Positions 26,331-36,747 of a DNA stretch of 64,000 nt are shown here, in pieces. The notes under the pieces were generated by a model that saw nothing but the letters and a program-made list of their open reading frames with translations, did not search any database and was not told where the DNA came from. The stretch is from Frankia alni ACN14a. Its GTDB lineage: Bacteria > Actinomycetota > Actinomycetes > Frankiales > Frankiaceae. Location of the stretch: assembly GCF_000058485.1 (NCBI RefSeq), contig NC_008278.1, forward strand, positions 6,194,962 through 6,258,961, in the 5' to 3' direction. A program made the position numbers and the translations under genes. Position 1 is the stretch's first letter; each line of letters opens with the position of its first letter.

Positions 26331-27173
26331 TCAGCCCTCCCCGACCAACGGACTGGAGGCGACTTCCGTGCCGTCGTCCAGGGTGGAGATGCGGAAATCC
26401 GAAAAGACGTTGGGCGCCACCGCGTGCAGCTCCCGCAGGATCGCGACGGCGAGTCCGCGAATCTCCACGTCGGCGTGCTCGCTGGCGCGCATCGCGATGA
26501 AATGCCGCCAGGCCCGGTAGTTCCCGGTGACGACGATGCGGGTCTCGGTCGCGTTCAGCAGCACCGAGCGGGCGGCCTGCCGGGCCTGCTTGCGCCGCGA
26601 GGTGGGGGCGGCGATGTCGGCGAATCGCTTCTCCAGCCCCTCCAGCAGCCGGCCGTACGCCTCCAGGGACGCCGCCGCCGCCTGCTCGAACAGGGCGTGC
26701 AGCTCCGGGTCCCCCGCCACGACCTCGGGCTCGACGATCGCCGCGTCACGCTCGGGGACGTAACGCTGGGACAACTGGCTGTAGGAGAAGTGCCGGTGGC
26801 GGACCAGCTCGTGGGTGAGGCTGCGCGAGACACCGGTGAGGTAGAGCGAGACGGTGCCGTGCTCGAGCACGGACAGGTGCCCGACATCGAGGATGTGGCG
26901 CAGGTAGCCGGCGTTGGTCGCGGTCGCCGGGTTGGGCTTGCTCCAGCTCTGGTAGCAGGCCCGGCCGGCGAACTCCGCCAGCGCCTGCCCGCCGTCCGCA
27001 TCGGTGCTCCACGGCACGTCTGCCGGCGGAAGGAACTCGGTCTTCGCGATCACCTGGACCCGCAGCCGGGCCGTCGCCGGACCGGTGGGCGCCGCCGCGG
27101 GCACCGGCGTCGCGACGCCGGGTACCGCCTGGGATGCCGTCCCGGGAGTCAGGTCGGACGCCGGCTCGGACAC
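26331..27173 (-). CDS. thyX: Flavin-dependent thymidylate synthase
   Basis: FAD-dependent enzyme methylating dUMP to dTMP with methylenetetrahydrofolate and NADPH. The ThyX motif RHRxxSxxxxSxR is complete ([14 protein letters not shown], about residue 135). GTG 27173 is the chosen start because GGAGGTGG lies just before it; an ATG four codons upstream is possible. The first 45 residues are Pro/Ala/Thr-rich and longer than the usual N-terminus. The distance to dapA is larger than in mycobacteria, where thyX and dapA are adjacent; here ackA and unknown genes are inserted. Confidence 0.95.
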   Translation of the reverse strand: MSEPASDLTPGTASQAVPGVATPVPAAAPTGPATARLRVQVIAKTEFLPPADVPWSTDADGGQALAEFAGRACYQSWSKPNPATATNAGYLRHILDVGHLSVLEHGTVSLYLTGVSRSLTHELVRHRHFSYSQLSQRYVPERDAAIVEPEVVAGDPELHALFEQAAAASLEAYGRLLEGLEKRFADIAAPTSRRKQARQAARSVLLNATETRIVVTGNYRAWRHFIAMRASEHADVEIRGLAVAILRELHAVAPNVFSDFRISTLDDGTEVASSPLVGEG

Positions 27174-27671
27174 TGCCACCTCCATCGCCCACCGCGGCAC
27201 CCGGGGCGGCCCTTGCCCCGGCGCGGACTTCCACCACGGTAGCCGCCACGAGGTTCCCGGCGTGCGCCGGACCTCGCGGACCGGCCCGCGGCCGCCTGCC
27301 CTCCCGCCGGGCGGTGCGCAATCAGTCGAGCCGGTCAGCAATCAGTCGAGCGGGCCAGCAATCGCCCAACGCGGCCGGTGTCGGCACCCACTTACCCGTC
27401 CGGTCACGCGATCGGCGCACAGGGATTGGGGGTCGGCGCGAGCGTGGTACACCGGTTGTGGACGCCTCGTCAGTCCCCAACGACGAGGAGTCGCAGTGCC
27501 CGCTCACGCGACGTGGTCTGGCGCGGTCGGGGGTCTCCGCCCCCGTCAATCCCCGGCCGCCCAGCCACGTCGCGGCGGGCAGCCCTCCCCCGCGATGGCG
27601 CGGCGGCCCACCCGCCGCGCGCATCCCGGAGAGCCCGCCAGGCCGAGCGCGAGGCCAAGCCGGCGTCGGGG
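27174..27671. other. 498-bp spacer between thyX and hisS with 20-bp direct repeats
   Basis: No supported gene. GCAATCAGTCGAG occurs at 27318-27330 and 27338-27350 with a third partial copy at 27358, a period of 20. The rest is GC-rich with no recognised motif. It probably holds the thyX promoter and the 3' end of the hisS transcript. Confidence 0.5.
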
Positions 27672-28994
<1,323 letters not shown>

Positions 28995-29201
28995 CGCCGG
29001 GAGGTCTCCTCATCGATCTCGAACGGACGGGCACCTGCCGGCCCGGGCGCGGCCGACCGCGACGCCGGGCGGGGCTCACCGATGTCGAACGAGACGACGC
29101 ATGCGTTGCACCCTACCGCAGCGGATCACCCGGACCGTCCCGCCGGGACGGGGCCGCTGCTCCATCGGGCCCCGTGCCGGCGGGCGGCACACCCGCGCCG
29201 G

Positions 29202-30725
29202 TCAGGACCGGCGTCCCACCGGCGCCTCGATCTCCGTATCACGCACGGCCGCGGCGTCCGGGCCGGCCGCGGCGGGCAGCCCGAACCGCGGCCGCTGCTC
29301 CGGCACGGGGCTGGGAATCACGCCGGTGGGCCGGCCGGGGGCCAGGTAGACCCAGCCGGCCTGGCGCCACCGGTCGCCGTCGAGGGCGTGCCGGGCGTCG
29401 ATGATCAGCTTGCGGCGGACGAGCTGGCCCAGCCGGGCCGGGTCGAGCTCGGCGAACTGGCGCCACTCGGTGAGCAGGACGACGGCGTCGGCGTCCGCGG
29501 CCACGTCCTCGACCGTCTCGCTGTAGGTGACGCCGGGCAGGGCGCGCCGGGCGTTGGGAATCGCCACCGGGTCGACGACGGTCACGTCGGCGCCGGTGCG
29601 GGCCAGCAGGTCCGCGACCGCGAGCGCCGGCGAGTCCCGCACGTCGTCGGAGTTGGGCTTGAAGGCGGCGCCGAGCACGAGCAGCCGCCGGTGCGCCAGC
29701 GTGCCGTCGAGCGCCGCGGCGACCAGGTCGACGACCCGGTCCCGGCGCCGGTTGTTGATCTCGTCGACCTCGCGCAGGAACCGCAGCGCGACGCCGACAC
29801 CGAGCTCGTCGGCCCGCGCCTGGAAGGCGCGGATGTCCTTGGGCAGGCAGCCGCCGCCGAACCCGACGCCGGGACGCAGGAAGTTGCCGCCGATGCGGAC
29901 GTCGTGGGACAGCGCCTCGGCGAGGGTGAGCACGTCGGCGTCGACGGCCTCGCACACCTCGGCCATCGCGTTGATGAAGGAGATCTTCGTGGCGAGGAAG
30001 GAGTTCGCCGCGGTCTTGACGAGCTCGGCGGTCGCGTAGTCGGTCACGATCACCGGCACGCCCTGGGCGATCACCGGGGCGAAGGCCGCCCGCAGCGCCC
30101 CCTCGGCGGCGGGCGAGGCCACCCCGAACACCAGCCGGTCGGGATGCAGGGTGTCGGCGACGGCGAAGCCCTCGCGCAGGAACTCCGGGTTCCAGGCGAG
30201 CTGGACGCCGGCCAGGTCGGAGACGGTGTCGGCATCGGTCCCGGCGTTCGCCGGGGCGAGCCGGGCGAGGGCGCGGGCGATCCCGGCGGCCGTGCCGGCC
30301 GGGACGGTGGACTTGCCGACCACCAGGCACGGCCTGGTCAGCAGGGGCGCCAACCGCTCGATGGCCGCGTTGAGATGGCTGAGATCGGCCCCGTAGCCGT
30401 CGGGACGCTGCGGTGTGCCGACACACACGAAGTGCACGTCGCCGAACTCTGCGATCTCCTCGAAGGAGGTCGTGAAGCGCAGCCGGCCGGTCGCGAGGTT
30501 CGCCCGCAGCAGATCGGCGAGATCGGGCTCGAAGAACGGGATCTCGCCCGCGGAGAGCCGGGAGATCTTCGAGTGGTCGACGTCGACGGCAAGCACCTCG
30601 AAGCCCAGCTCGGCCATGCAGACCGCGTGCGTGGCGCCGAGGTAGCCGGTGCCGATGACCGTCAGCCGCGGTCGGGGCCCGCCGCCCGCCGGCGCCGCGT
30701 CCTCATCACTGTCCGACGTGCTCAT
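29202..30725 (-). CDS. ugd: UDP-glucose 6-dehydrogenase family protein
   Basis: NAD-dependent oxidation of UDP-glucose to UDP-glucuronate. The N-terminal Rossmann motif GTGYLGATHA, the hinge region EFLREGFAV and the catalytic Cys in GGGCLPKDIRAF are all present. Length about 507 fits with a Pro/Ala C-terminal tail. ATG 30725 is preceded by AAGGGGAG; ATG 30740 is an alternative in the same frame. The start overlaps the galE 3' end by 20 bases, so the two are co-transcribed. A GDP-mannose dehydrogenase cannot be fully excluded, but the neighbours galE and uxs favour UDP-glucose. Confidence 0.9.
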   Translation of the reverse strand: MSTSDSDEDAAPAGGGPRPRLTVIGTGYLGATHAVCMAELGFEVLAVDVDHSKISRLSAGEIPFFEPDLADLLRANLATGRLRFTTSFEEIAEFGDVHFVCVGTPQRPDGYGADLSHLNAAIERLAPLLTRPCLVVGKSTVPAGTAAGIARALARLAPANAGTDADTVSDLAGVQLAWNPEFLREGFAVADTLHPDRLVFGVASPAAEGALRAAFAPVIAQGVPVIVTDYATAELVKTAANSFLATKISFINAMAEVCEAVDADVLTLAEALSHDVRIGGNFLRPGVGFGGGCLPKDIRAFQARADELGVGVALRFLREVDEINNRRRDRVVDLVAAALDGTLAHRRLLVLGAAFKPNSDDVRDSPALAVADLLARTGADVTVVDPVAIPNARRALPGVTYSETVEDVAADADAVVLLTEWRQFAELDPARLGQLVRRKLIIDARHALDGDRWRQAGWVYLAPGRPTGVIPSPVPEQRPRFGLPAAAGPDAAAVRDTEIEAPVGRRS

Positions 30726-31770
30726 CAGGCTCCCCTTCATCGTCGTACCCCCCTGGATTGAGGCGCTGGAACTGCCAGGCGTCCCGGCACATGTCCGCGA
30801 CGCTGCGGCGAGCGGTCCAGCCGAGCGCCTCGCGGGCGAGCGTGGCGTCGGCGACGAGCGCGGCGACGTCCCCGGGCCGCCGGGCCACGACACGGTAGGG
30901 AAGATCCCGGCCGCAGGCGGCGGAGAACGCCGCGTGCAGCTCCCGCACGGACGTCCCGGCGCCGGTCCCCAGGTTGACGACCCGGTGTCCCGACTGGTCG
31001 GCAAGGTGGTCGAGGGCCAGGCGATGGCCCTCGGCGAGGTCGACCACGTGGATGTAGTCGCGCACCCCGGTGCCGTCGGGGGTGGGGTAGTCGTCACCGA
31101 AGACGGACAGCTCGGCGCGGCGGCCCACCGCCACCTGGGCGAGGTAGGGCATGACGTTGTTCGGCACCCCACGGGGATCCTCGCCGAGCAGGCCCGACTC
31201 GTGCGCGCCGACGGGGTTGAAGTACCGCAGCGAGATGACCTGCCAGGCCGGATCGCGGGCGCAGACGTCGGCGAGGATCTGCTCGCACATCCACTTGGTG
31301 CGCGAGTAGGGGTTGGTCGGCCGGGCCGGCGTGTCCTCGGTGATCGGCACCGTGTCGACCGTGCCGTAGATGGAGCAGGACGAGGAGAAGACCAGCCGGT
31401 GCACGCCGTGCTCGGCCATGACGCCGACCAGGCCGAGCGTGGCGTTGACGTTGGTGTCGTAGTACTCCAGCGGCATCTCGACCGACTCGCCCACCGCCTT
31501 GAGGGCGGCAAAGTGGATCACGGCGTCGATCGGCTGGCGGCGGAACACCTCGCCGAGAGCCGCCCGGTCCCGGACGTCGAGCCGGACGAACTCGAGGTCC
31601 CGGTCGGCAACCTTGCGCAGCCGGTCCAGAACCCGCGGGGAGCTGTTGACGAAGTTGTCCACACCGACAACCCGGTGCCCCGCCGCGAGGAGGTCGACAC
31701 ACGTGTGCGAGCCGATGAATCCCGCGGCGCCGGTGACCAGGACCGTCCCGGTCCGGTCCGTCGACGTCAT
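30706..31770 (-). CDS. galE: UDP-glucose 4-epimerase
   Basis: SDR-family epimerase interconverting UDP-glucose and UDP-galactose. The Rossmann motif TGAAGFIGSHTC begins the protein, SSSCSIYG carries the conserved Ser/Thr, and NPYSRTKW provides the catalytic Tyr-x3-Lys (about residue 150). Further family marks are LRYFNPVGAHESG and RDYIHVVDLAEGH. ATG 31770 is preceded by a run containing GAGGT; about 355 residues. The gene is followed by ugd and preceded by a 435-bp spacer and uxs. Confidence 0.94.
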   Translation of the reverse strand: MTSTDRTGTVLVTGAAGFIGSHTCVDLLAAGHRVVGVDNFVNSSPRVLDRLRKVADRDLEFVRLDVRDRAALGEVFRRQPIDAVIHFAALKAVGESVEMPLEYYDTNVNATLGLVGVMAEHGVHRLVFSSSCSIYGTVDTVPITEDTPARPTNPYSRTKWMCEQILADVCARDPAWQVISLRYFNPVGAHESGLLGEDPRGVPNNVMPYLAQVAVGRRAELSVFGDDYPTPDGTGVRDYIHVVDLAEGHRLALDHLADQSGHRVVNLGTGAGTSVRELHAAFSAACGRDLPYRVVARRPGDVAALVADATLAREALGWTARRSVADMCRDAWQFQRLNPGGYDDEGEPDEHVGQ

Positions 31771-32205
31771 ACCTCGACCATCCCGTTCCTCTTCGTCAAC
31801 TCGCTCACCTTCGTCAGTCACCCCGGACGACCCGGGTTCCCGGCGGACGGCTCGAGGGGCACCACAACGCACGCGGCCCGGACAACAGGCACAGGAGAAC
31901 ATAACCCCCAGGTCGAACGGTCACCGCCCCCGCGTTCCCGGTCGGCCTGCCGCTGCCGGCGGCGCCGACATCCGCGCCCTCGGGCCGGCCGGCGCTCCAC
32001 GTTCGCCGGCCCACACCCGTCGCGGCGGCACCGTGAGCGCGCGGTTTCCGGAGTGTCGCACCGGACACCGCGCGGGCCCGGATCTTCGGTGACCTCGGGT
32101 ACGCGTTGCGCGCCCGGACGACGCCGGCGGGTAGAGGCCCGGGAAACGGTTCGGATCCCGCTGCGGCGCGCGGCGGCCGGGGCGCCGACAGAACCCACCG
32201 CGTGC
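31771..32205. other. 435-bp spacer between uxs and galE, no gene
   Basis: GC-rich sequence with no credible frame. It contains the strong hairpin at 32038-32074 and probably the galE-ugd promoter near its left end. Confidence 0.5.
32038..32074 (-). terminator. stem-loop downstream of uxs, candidate terminator
   Basis: The arms CGCGCGGT-T-TCCGG (32038-32051) and CCGGA-C-ACCGCGCG (32061-32074) pair over 13 bp with one mismatch around a 9-base loop. It lies about 130 bases after the uxs stop in its direction of transcription. No U-tract follows, as is common in actinobacteria. Confidence 0.55.
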
Positions 32206-33156
32206 TCAGGCGACCTGGCGGCTCTCGGTGAGCTGGCCGGCAAACCAGGAGATGGTGCGGGTCAGGCCGTCGTGCAGGCTCGTCCTGGGCTCCCAGCCGA
32301 GCCGGGTACGGGCGATGGTGATGTCCGGCTGCCGGACGGAGGGATCGTCCTGGGGTCGAGGGACGAAGGTGATCGGCGCCGTCGACCCGCACAGGTCGCG
32401 CACCAGCTTTGCCGTGTCGAGGATCGACATCTCGTGCGGGTTGCCGATGTTCACCGGGCCGGGCAGGTCCGAGTGCAGCAGCCGGAGGATCCCGTCGATC
32501 AGGTCGTCGACGTAGCAGATGGACCGGGTCTGGGATCCGTCGCCGGCGACGGTGATGGGCTCCCCGCGCAGCGCCTGGGAGACGAAGGCGGGGATGGCGC
32601 GCCCGTCGTCCACCCGCATCCGGGGACCGTAGGTGTTGAAGATCCGCACGATCGCCGTGTCGACGCCGTGCTTGCGGCGGTAGGCCATCGTCACCGCCTC
32701 GGCGAACCGCTTCGCCTCGTCGTAGACGCTGCGCGGGCCGACCGGGTTCACGTTGCCCCAGTAGGTCTCCGGCTGCGGATTGACCTGCGGGTCCCCGTAG
32801 GACTCCGAGGTGGAGGCGAGCAGAAAGCGGGCCCGCTTCTCCCGGGCGAGACCCAGGGCGTGGAACGTGCCGAGCGAGCCGACCTTGAGTGTCTCGATCG
32901 GCAGCTCATAGTAATCGAGAGGCGAGGCCGGAGAGGCGAAGTGCAGCACGACGTCGACCGGGCCGGAAACATAGATGAAATCATTCACGTCCCGGTTGAC
33001 CAGCCGGAAACGGGGATCGACGAGCAGGTGCTCGACGTTGTCCGGCCGGCCCGTGAGGAAGTTGTCGAAGCAGATGACCTCATAGCCGTCGCCGAGCAGA
33101 CGCTCACAGAGGTGACTGCCGAGGAAACCGGCGCCGCCGGTGACTATCGCACGCAC
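32206..33156 (-). CDS. uxs: UDP-glucuronate decarboxylase (UDP-xylose synthase)
   Basis: NAD-dependent extended SDR enzyme decarboxylating UDP-glucuronate to UDP-xylose. The signatures [26 protein letters not shown] and the Tyr-x3-Lys in [12 protein letters not shown], followed by [10 protein letters not shown], place it in the UXS/UGlcA decarboxylase branch rather than dTDP-glucose dehydratase. GTG 33156 is preceded by GGGAG at eight bases. About 316 residues, normal length. With ugd and galE it completes a route from UDP-glucose to UDP-xylose, useful for cell-wall or exopolysaccharide glycosylation. Confidence 0.85.
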   Translation of the reverse strand: MRAIVTGGAGFLGSHLCERLLGDGYEVICFDNFLTGRPDNVEHLLVDPRFRLVNRDVNDFIYVSGPVDVVLHFASPASPLDYYELPIETLKVGSLGTFHALGLAREKRARFLLASTSESYGDPQVNPQPETYWGNVNPVGPRSVYDEAKRFAEAVTMAYRRKHGVDTAIVRIFNTYGPRMRVDDGRAIPAFVSQALRGEPITVAGDGSQTRSICYVDDLIDGILRLLHSDLPGPVNIGNPHEMSILDTAKLVRDLCGSTAPITFVPRPQDDPSVRQPDITIARTRLGWEPRTSLHDGLTRTISWFAGQLTESRQVA

Positions 33157-33720
33157 GTCGAGTGCTCCCGGATCTGAAACATCGAGGACCCTGGAAAGCG
33201 GCCACCGACCGCCGGTGGGACGGGCGGCGGCGCGGATGGACCACATCCCGAGAGCCTGGCAGGAGTGCGGCGCAGCGGGTCGGACGGCGCCGCGTGAGCA
33301 GGTGAAACCGGACCTCAGATCATCCGGAATCGAGGGATCACCGTAGCCACTCGTCCGCCCGGGTGGTCAGCACAGCCACTGCCGGATCGGCCAGGAAAGG
33401 CCGCGCGACACCACCACAGCACTACCCCCCAGTAGCCTAGACGGCCGGCTACGCCGACCTCTGGGGCATGGTACACAGGACGTCGCCCGGATAGTCCACC
33501 GCCCCTCCCCCAACGTCAGCCTGATACAGGAAATCCGCGGTCGGGCACCATCCGTGGTCACGCCGCGTGGACGGTCAATGCTCCGACTGAGCCGTTCGCA
33601 TTCGGTGAGCAAACCGCCGCGGTCCGGCCGGTGGAGGCTGCGGTGCGTCGCGGGCCCGAGTCGCCTGGCAGTCGCGCGGACGCTTCCCGGCCGATTCCCG
33701 GGCCGGGCCGGCCCCCTCGA
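33157..33720. other. 564-bp spacer upstream of uxs, with an inverted repeat
   Basis: No supported gene. GTAGCC (33432-33437) and GGCTAC (33447-33452) form a 6-bp inverted repeat around nine bases. It should hold the uxs promoter and the 3' end of the Hsp70 operon. A short minus-strand frame at 33367-33612 has no good start. Confidence 0.45.
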
Positions 33721-34245
33721 TCAGCGCGGGTCGCGCTCGAGAGCGATCGCGTGCCGCATCGCCGCGCGTCCCCGGCGGGTGTCCCCGGCGTCGCCGTAGG
33801 AGACGGCGAGCCGGTACCAGCGTCGCCAGTCGCCCGGGTCCGCCTCCACCTCGGCACGCCGTCGCGCGAACACGGCGTCGGCGGAGGCCCGATCGATGCG
33901 CCCCGAGGGCCGGCGAACCAGGACCGGCTCGCCCGCCTCGACCGCCTCGGCCCCGCCCGCCCTGTCCGAACTCCCGGAACTGCCGAGACTGTCGGCACCA
34001 CCCGCCCCGGCCGCCCCGGCCGCCCCGGCCGCCAACAGGCGGGTGAGCCGACCGCTTTCGCGGCCGAACCGCAGCTCGCGCGCGAGGACGACGAGCCCGA
34101 CCACGGGCAGCAACAGCACCCCGGCGCCGAGCCCGCGGGCGGCCCAGCGATCGTCGCCGAGCAGGACGACACCGCGCCAGCCGATCAGGCCGAGATAGAA
34201 CAGGCAGGCAGCGACCAGGACGGCGACCGTCGCCCGGGCCCTCAC
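33721..34245 (-). CDS. small membrane protein with TPR-like C-terminus
   Basis: Unrecognised 174-residue protein. Two transmembrane helices lie at about residues 7-28 and 38-58, then a Gly/Ala/Ser linker, then a helical tail with the signature PGDWRRWYRLAVSYGDAGDT, like a tetratricopeptide helix pair. Its start (GTG 34245) overlaps the stop of the Hsp70-partner gene as GTGA. It is the last gene of the Hsp70 operon and probably a membrane anchor for the chaperone module. Confidence 0.7.
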   Translation of the reverse strand: MRARATVAVLVAACLFYLGLIGWRGVVLLGDDRWAARGLGAGVLLLPVVGLVVLARELRFGRESGRLTRLLAAGAAGAAGAGGADSLGSSGSSDRAGGAEAVEAGEPVLVRRPSGRIDRASADAVFARRRAEVEADPGDWRRWYRLAVSYGDAGDTRRGRAAMRHAIALERDPR

Positions 34246-36734
34246 CGGCCAGCCCCGTCGCCCCCGGGCGCAAGCCGGAGCCGGGCCCCGGCCGAGGCCG
34301 CCACCGCCAGACGCCCCGCCTGACGCGCGCAGCAGAACAACGCGACGTGCAGGGGACGGCCCGGCGGCAGGGAGACTCCGCCGTCGATCTCGTAGCGGGT
34401 GTTGGTCACCTTACGGGCCTGCGCGCGAGGATCGTCGGCGGCTGTCGGCGGCCCGTCCGGCCGGCAGACCACCATCATCTCCGTGCAGCCGGCCGGCCAG
34501 GTCCACTGCAGCCGTTCACCGGCCCACCGTAGCCCGACGGGCGGGGGCAGGACGTCGGCGGCGTTGACGGCAGGCGCGGCGGTGCCCGCATCCGGCTCGT
34601 CGGGACGTCTGGTCGGAGGTGGCACCGGGCCAGCGGTCGACGGCGGCACCGGGTGAGCGGCCGGCGGCTCAGCGGTCGGCGAAGCGGACACCGGCGAAGC
34701 GGACGACGGCTCAGCGGTCGGCGAAGCGGGCACCGGCGAAGCGGGCACCGGCGAAGCGGACGACGGCTCAGCGGTCGGCGAAGCGGGCACCGGCGAAGCG
34801 GGCACCGGCGAAGCGGGCACCGGCGAAGCGGGCACCGGCGAAGCGGACGACGGCGGGTGGAACGCCGGCGAGTCGGACGACGGCGGGAGCAGCGACGGCG
34901 GGAGCGGCGACGGCGGAACCGGATCGGCCGTCCCGACCGGTGCGGACCAGGCTCCGCCCACACCCGCGGCGACCTCGTAACGCGGCATGGCACCGTCGGG
35001 CGGTGCGCCACCGTCCTCGAGGCTGGTGCCCGCGGTCACGCCGACCGCCCGGCCCACGCCGTCGGCGGCGAACCTGGTGACCCGGTATCGCACCTCGCCG
35101 GCGGTCGTCGATGGTTGCCAGCTCACCAGGACCGAGCGGGCATCCCGCCGCGCCCACACCGCCGTCGGCGAGGCGACGGCGCCCCCGGGCGGGTTCACGC
35201 CCGCCGGTCCACCCGGCACGGCGGGGTCGGGGCGGCTTCGCGCGAGCAACGCCGAGGCCTCGGCGTGGTCGGTGACCAGGGCGAGGGCCTCGGCAAGCAG
35301 GCGTTCACGGTCGAGCGCACCGGCCGTCCGGGCGCGGGCGACGAGCGCGTCCGCGGCGGTACAGCGAGCCTCGGCCAGGGACAGCAGCTCCCCGGCGAGC
35401 TGGTTGTCCGGGCCGGGCACGTCAGCGGCGGTCTCGGCGAGCCGCCGGGCCGCGGGAACGACCGCCTGGTAACGCCCGGCCGCGATCAGCGGCGCGAGCG
35501 CCGCCCACCGGCCGGCCGCCACTCGAATCGCGGTCTCCACCTCGTCGTCCATCGCCCGGATGGGCGGCAGGGTCTCGCCCGCGTACTCGCGGGCGGCCGC
35601 CACGTGCTCGCCGGCCTCCACCGGGCGGCCGGCCCGCAGCGCCGCACGGGCGCGGGACACCGCCGCGCGCCAGGCGTCCGCGCGCGCCGATGGCGGGCTG
35701 CTGGTGGGCCGAGCGCCCCCGGGCGGTCGGTGTCCCGCCGCGGCGGCCGGGGGCGGCAGCGGCGGTGCGGGGACACCCTGCTCGCGGGCGAGGGAGCGGA
35801 TCACGGCACGCGCGCGGTGCGGGTCGAGGCCGTCCGCCTCCGCCTCGGCGACGAGGTCGGCCGCCTCCGCCGGGAGCAGCGCGTCCTCGACGAGGACCGC
35901 CGCCGCCACCCGCGGCCGCAGCCGCTCGCTCGTCGCGGCGGCGAGCGCGTCGAGGTAGGCGTCCGCGTCCCCGTCGACCAGCAGCGCGCCGACGGCGGCC
36001 AACAGGTCGTCGAGCAGCGCGCGGCGGCGGTCCGGCCGCCGGGCGCGATTGCGGGCCAGCGCCTCGTCGCGCAGGTCCCGGATCCGCTCGCGCGAGGCGC
36101 CGGGCGGCACGCCGAGCAGGTCGAACAGGCTGCGCGGCGGGTCGGACGCGGTGATCCGGCCGAGCTCGTCGAGGTCCGCGCGGATCTGACGGAGCACCTC
36201 GGCGGGAATCGGATCGGGCCGCGGGCGGTCGGCCGGCCCGGTGGCCGGGGTCGCGGGGACGATCCGATGGCGCCGCGTCCGCAGCGCGAACGCGGACTCG
36301 TCGATGCCCTGGGTTGCCGCCCACGCCCGCAGGCCGGCGACCCGGTCGGCCGGGATGCCCCCGAACCGGGCGACGAGGCGGGCGACGGCGGCGTCGAGCA
36401 CGGCGAACCGCTCGTCGTCCCGGGCGGCGCGGGCGGCGGCGACCCGATCCCGCAGGGCGAGGCGCGAGGTGCGGTCGGTGAGCGCCGCGGCCAGCTCGGT
36501 GTGCAGGTCGAGCAGGCCGATGATCACACCGCGATAGCGGGGATGGTCCCGGCTGCGCTGCCAGAAGGCCCAGACCTCGGCGATGCGGGCACGGATCGCC
36601 GCGTCGTCGAGCGTGTCCACCTCCGCCAACGGGATGTCGTAGATCTCGAACGGGTCGCTGTGCTCGGCGCCGCCGCGGCGGTGCACCACGGCGAGCACCC
36701 GGCGACGGTAGTCGTCGGAGTCGAAGGCCCGCAT
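34242..36734 (-). CDS. Hsp70-partner protein with degenerate J-like segments and FN3-like domains
   Basis: Unrecognised 830-residue protein encoded 13 bases after hsp70. Two stretches resemble J-domains without a good HPD: about residues 25-90 (DDAAIRARIAEVWAFWQRSR, DHPRYR, then LTDRTSRLALRDRV) and about 200-260 (LFDLLGVPPGASRERIR, RPD where HPD is expected, then a DGDADAYLDAL stretch). A helical middle follows, then an FN3-like domain (SVLVSWQPSTTAGEVRYRVTR), a Pro/Ser repeat, and a second FN3-like domain (LRWAGERLQWTWPAG). ATG 36734 has GGGGGGA six bases before it. The reading as a J-like co-chaperone for the neighbouring Hsp70 is inference from context and shape. Confidence 0.7.
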   Translation of the reverse strand: MRAFDSDDYRRRVLAVVHRRGGAEHSDPFEIYDIPLAEVDTLDDAAIRARIAEVWAFWQRSRDHPRYRGVIIGLLDLHTELAAALTDRTSRLALRDRVAAARAARDDERFAVLDAAVARLVARFGGIPADRVAGLRAWAATQGIDESAFALRTRRHRIVPATPATGPADRPRPDPIPAEVLRQIRADLDELGRITASDPPRSLFDLLGVPPGASRERIRDLRDEALARNRARRPDRRRALLDDLLAAVGALLVDGDADAYLDALAAATSERLRPRVAAAVLVEDALLPAEAADLVAEAEADGLDPHRARAVIRSLAREQGVPAPPLPPPAAAAGHRPPGGARPTSSPPSARADAWRAAVSRARAALRAGRPVEAGEHVAAAREYAGETLPPIRAMDDEVETAIRVAAGRWAALAPLIAAGRYQAVVPAARRLAETAADVPGPDNQLAGELLSLAEARCTAADALVARARTAGALDRERLLAEALALVTDHAEASALLARSRPDPAVPGGPAGVNPPGGAVASPTAVWARRDARSVLVSWQPSTTAGEVRYRVTRFAADGVGRAVGVTAGTSLEDGGAPPDGAMPRYEVAAGVGGAWSAPVGTADPVPPSPLPPSLLPPSSDSPAFHPPSSASPVPASPVPASPVPASPVPASPTAEPSSASPVPASPVPASPTAEPSSASPVSASPTAEPPAAHPVPPSTAGPVPPPTRRPDEPDAGTAAPAVNAADVLPPPVGLRWAGERLQWTWPAGCTEMMVVCRPDGPPTAADDPRAQARKVTNTRYEIDGGVSLPPGRPLHVALFCCARQAGRLAVAASAGARLRLAPGGDGAGR
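34666..34851. repeat. nested 15-bp repeat coding a PVPAS pentapeptide ladder
   Basis: Blocks beginning GGCTCAGCGGTCGGCGAAGC occur at 34666 (42 bp), 34708 (57 bp) and 34765 (87 bp). They contain one, two and four copies of a 15-bp unit encoding Pro-Val-Pro-Ala-Ser between SSAS and PTAEP caps. It is in frame within the Hsp70-partner gene. Confidence 0.93.
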
Positions 36735-36747
36735 CGTCGTCCCCCCG

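Noticed and set aside
33367-33612. 81-codon minus-strand frame upstream of uxs
   Set aside because: No ribosome site, Cys/Arg/Ser-rich composition and no recognisable domain.
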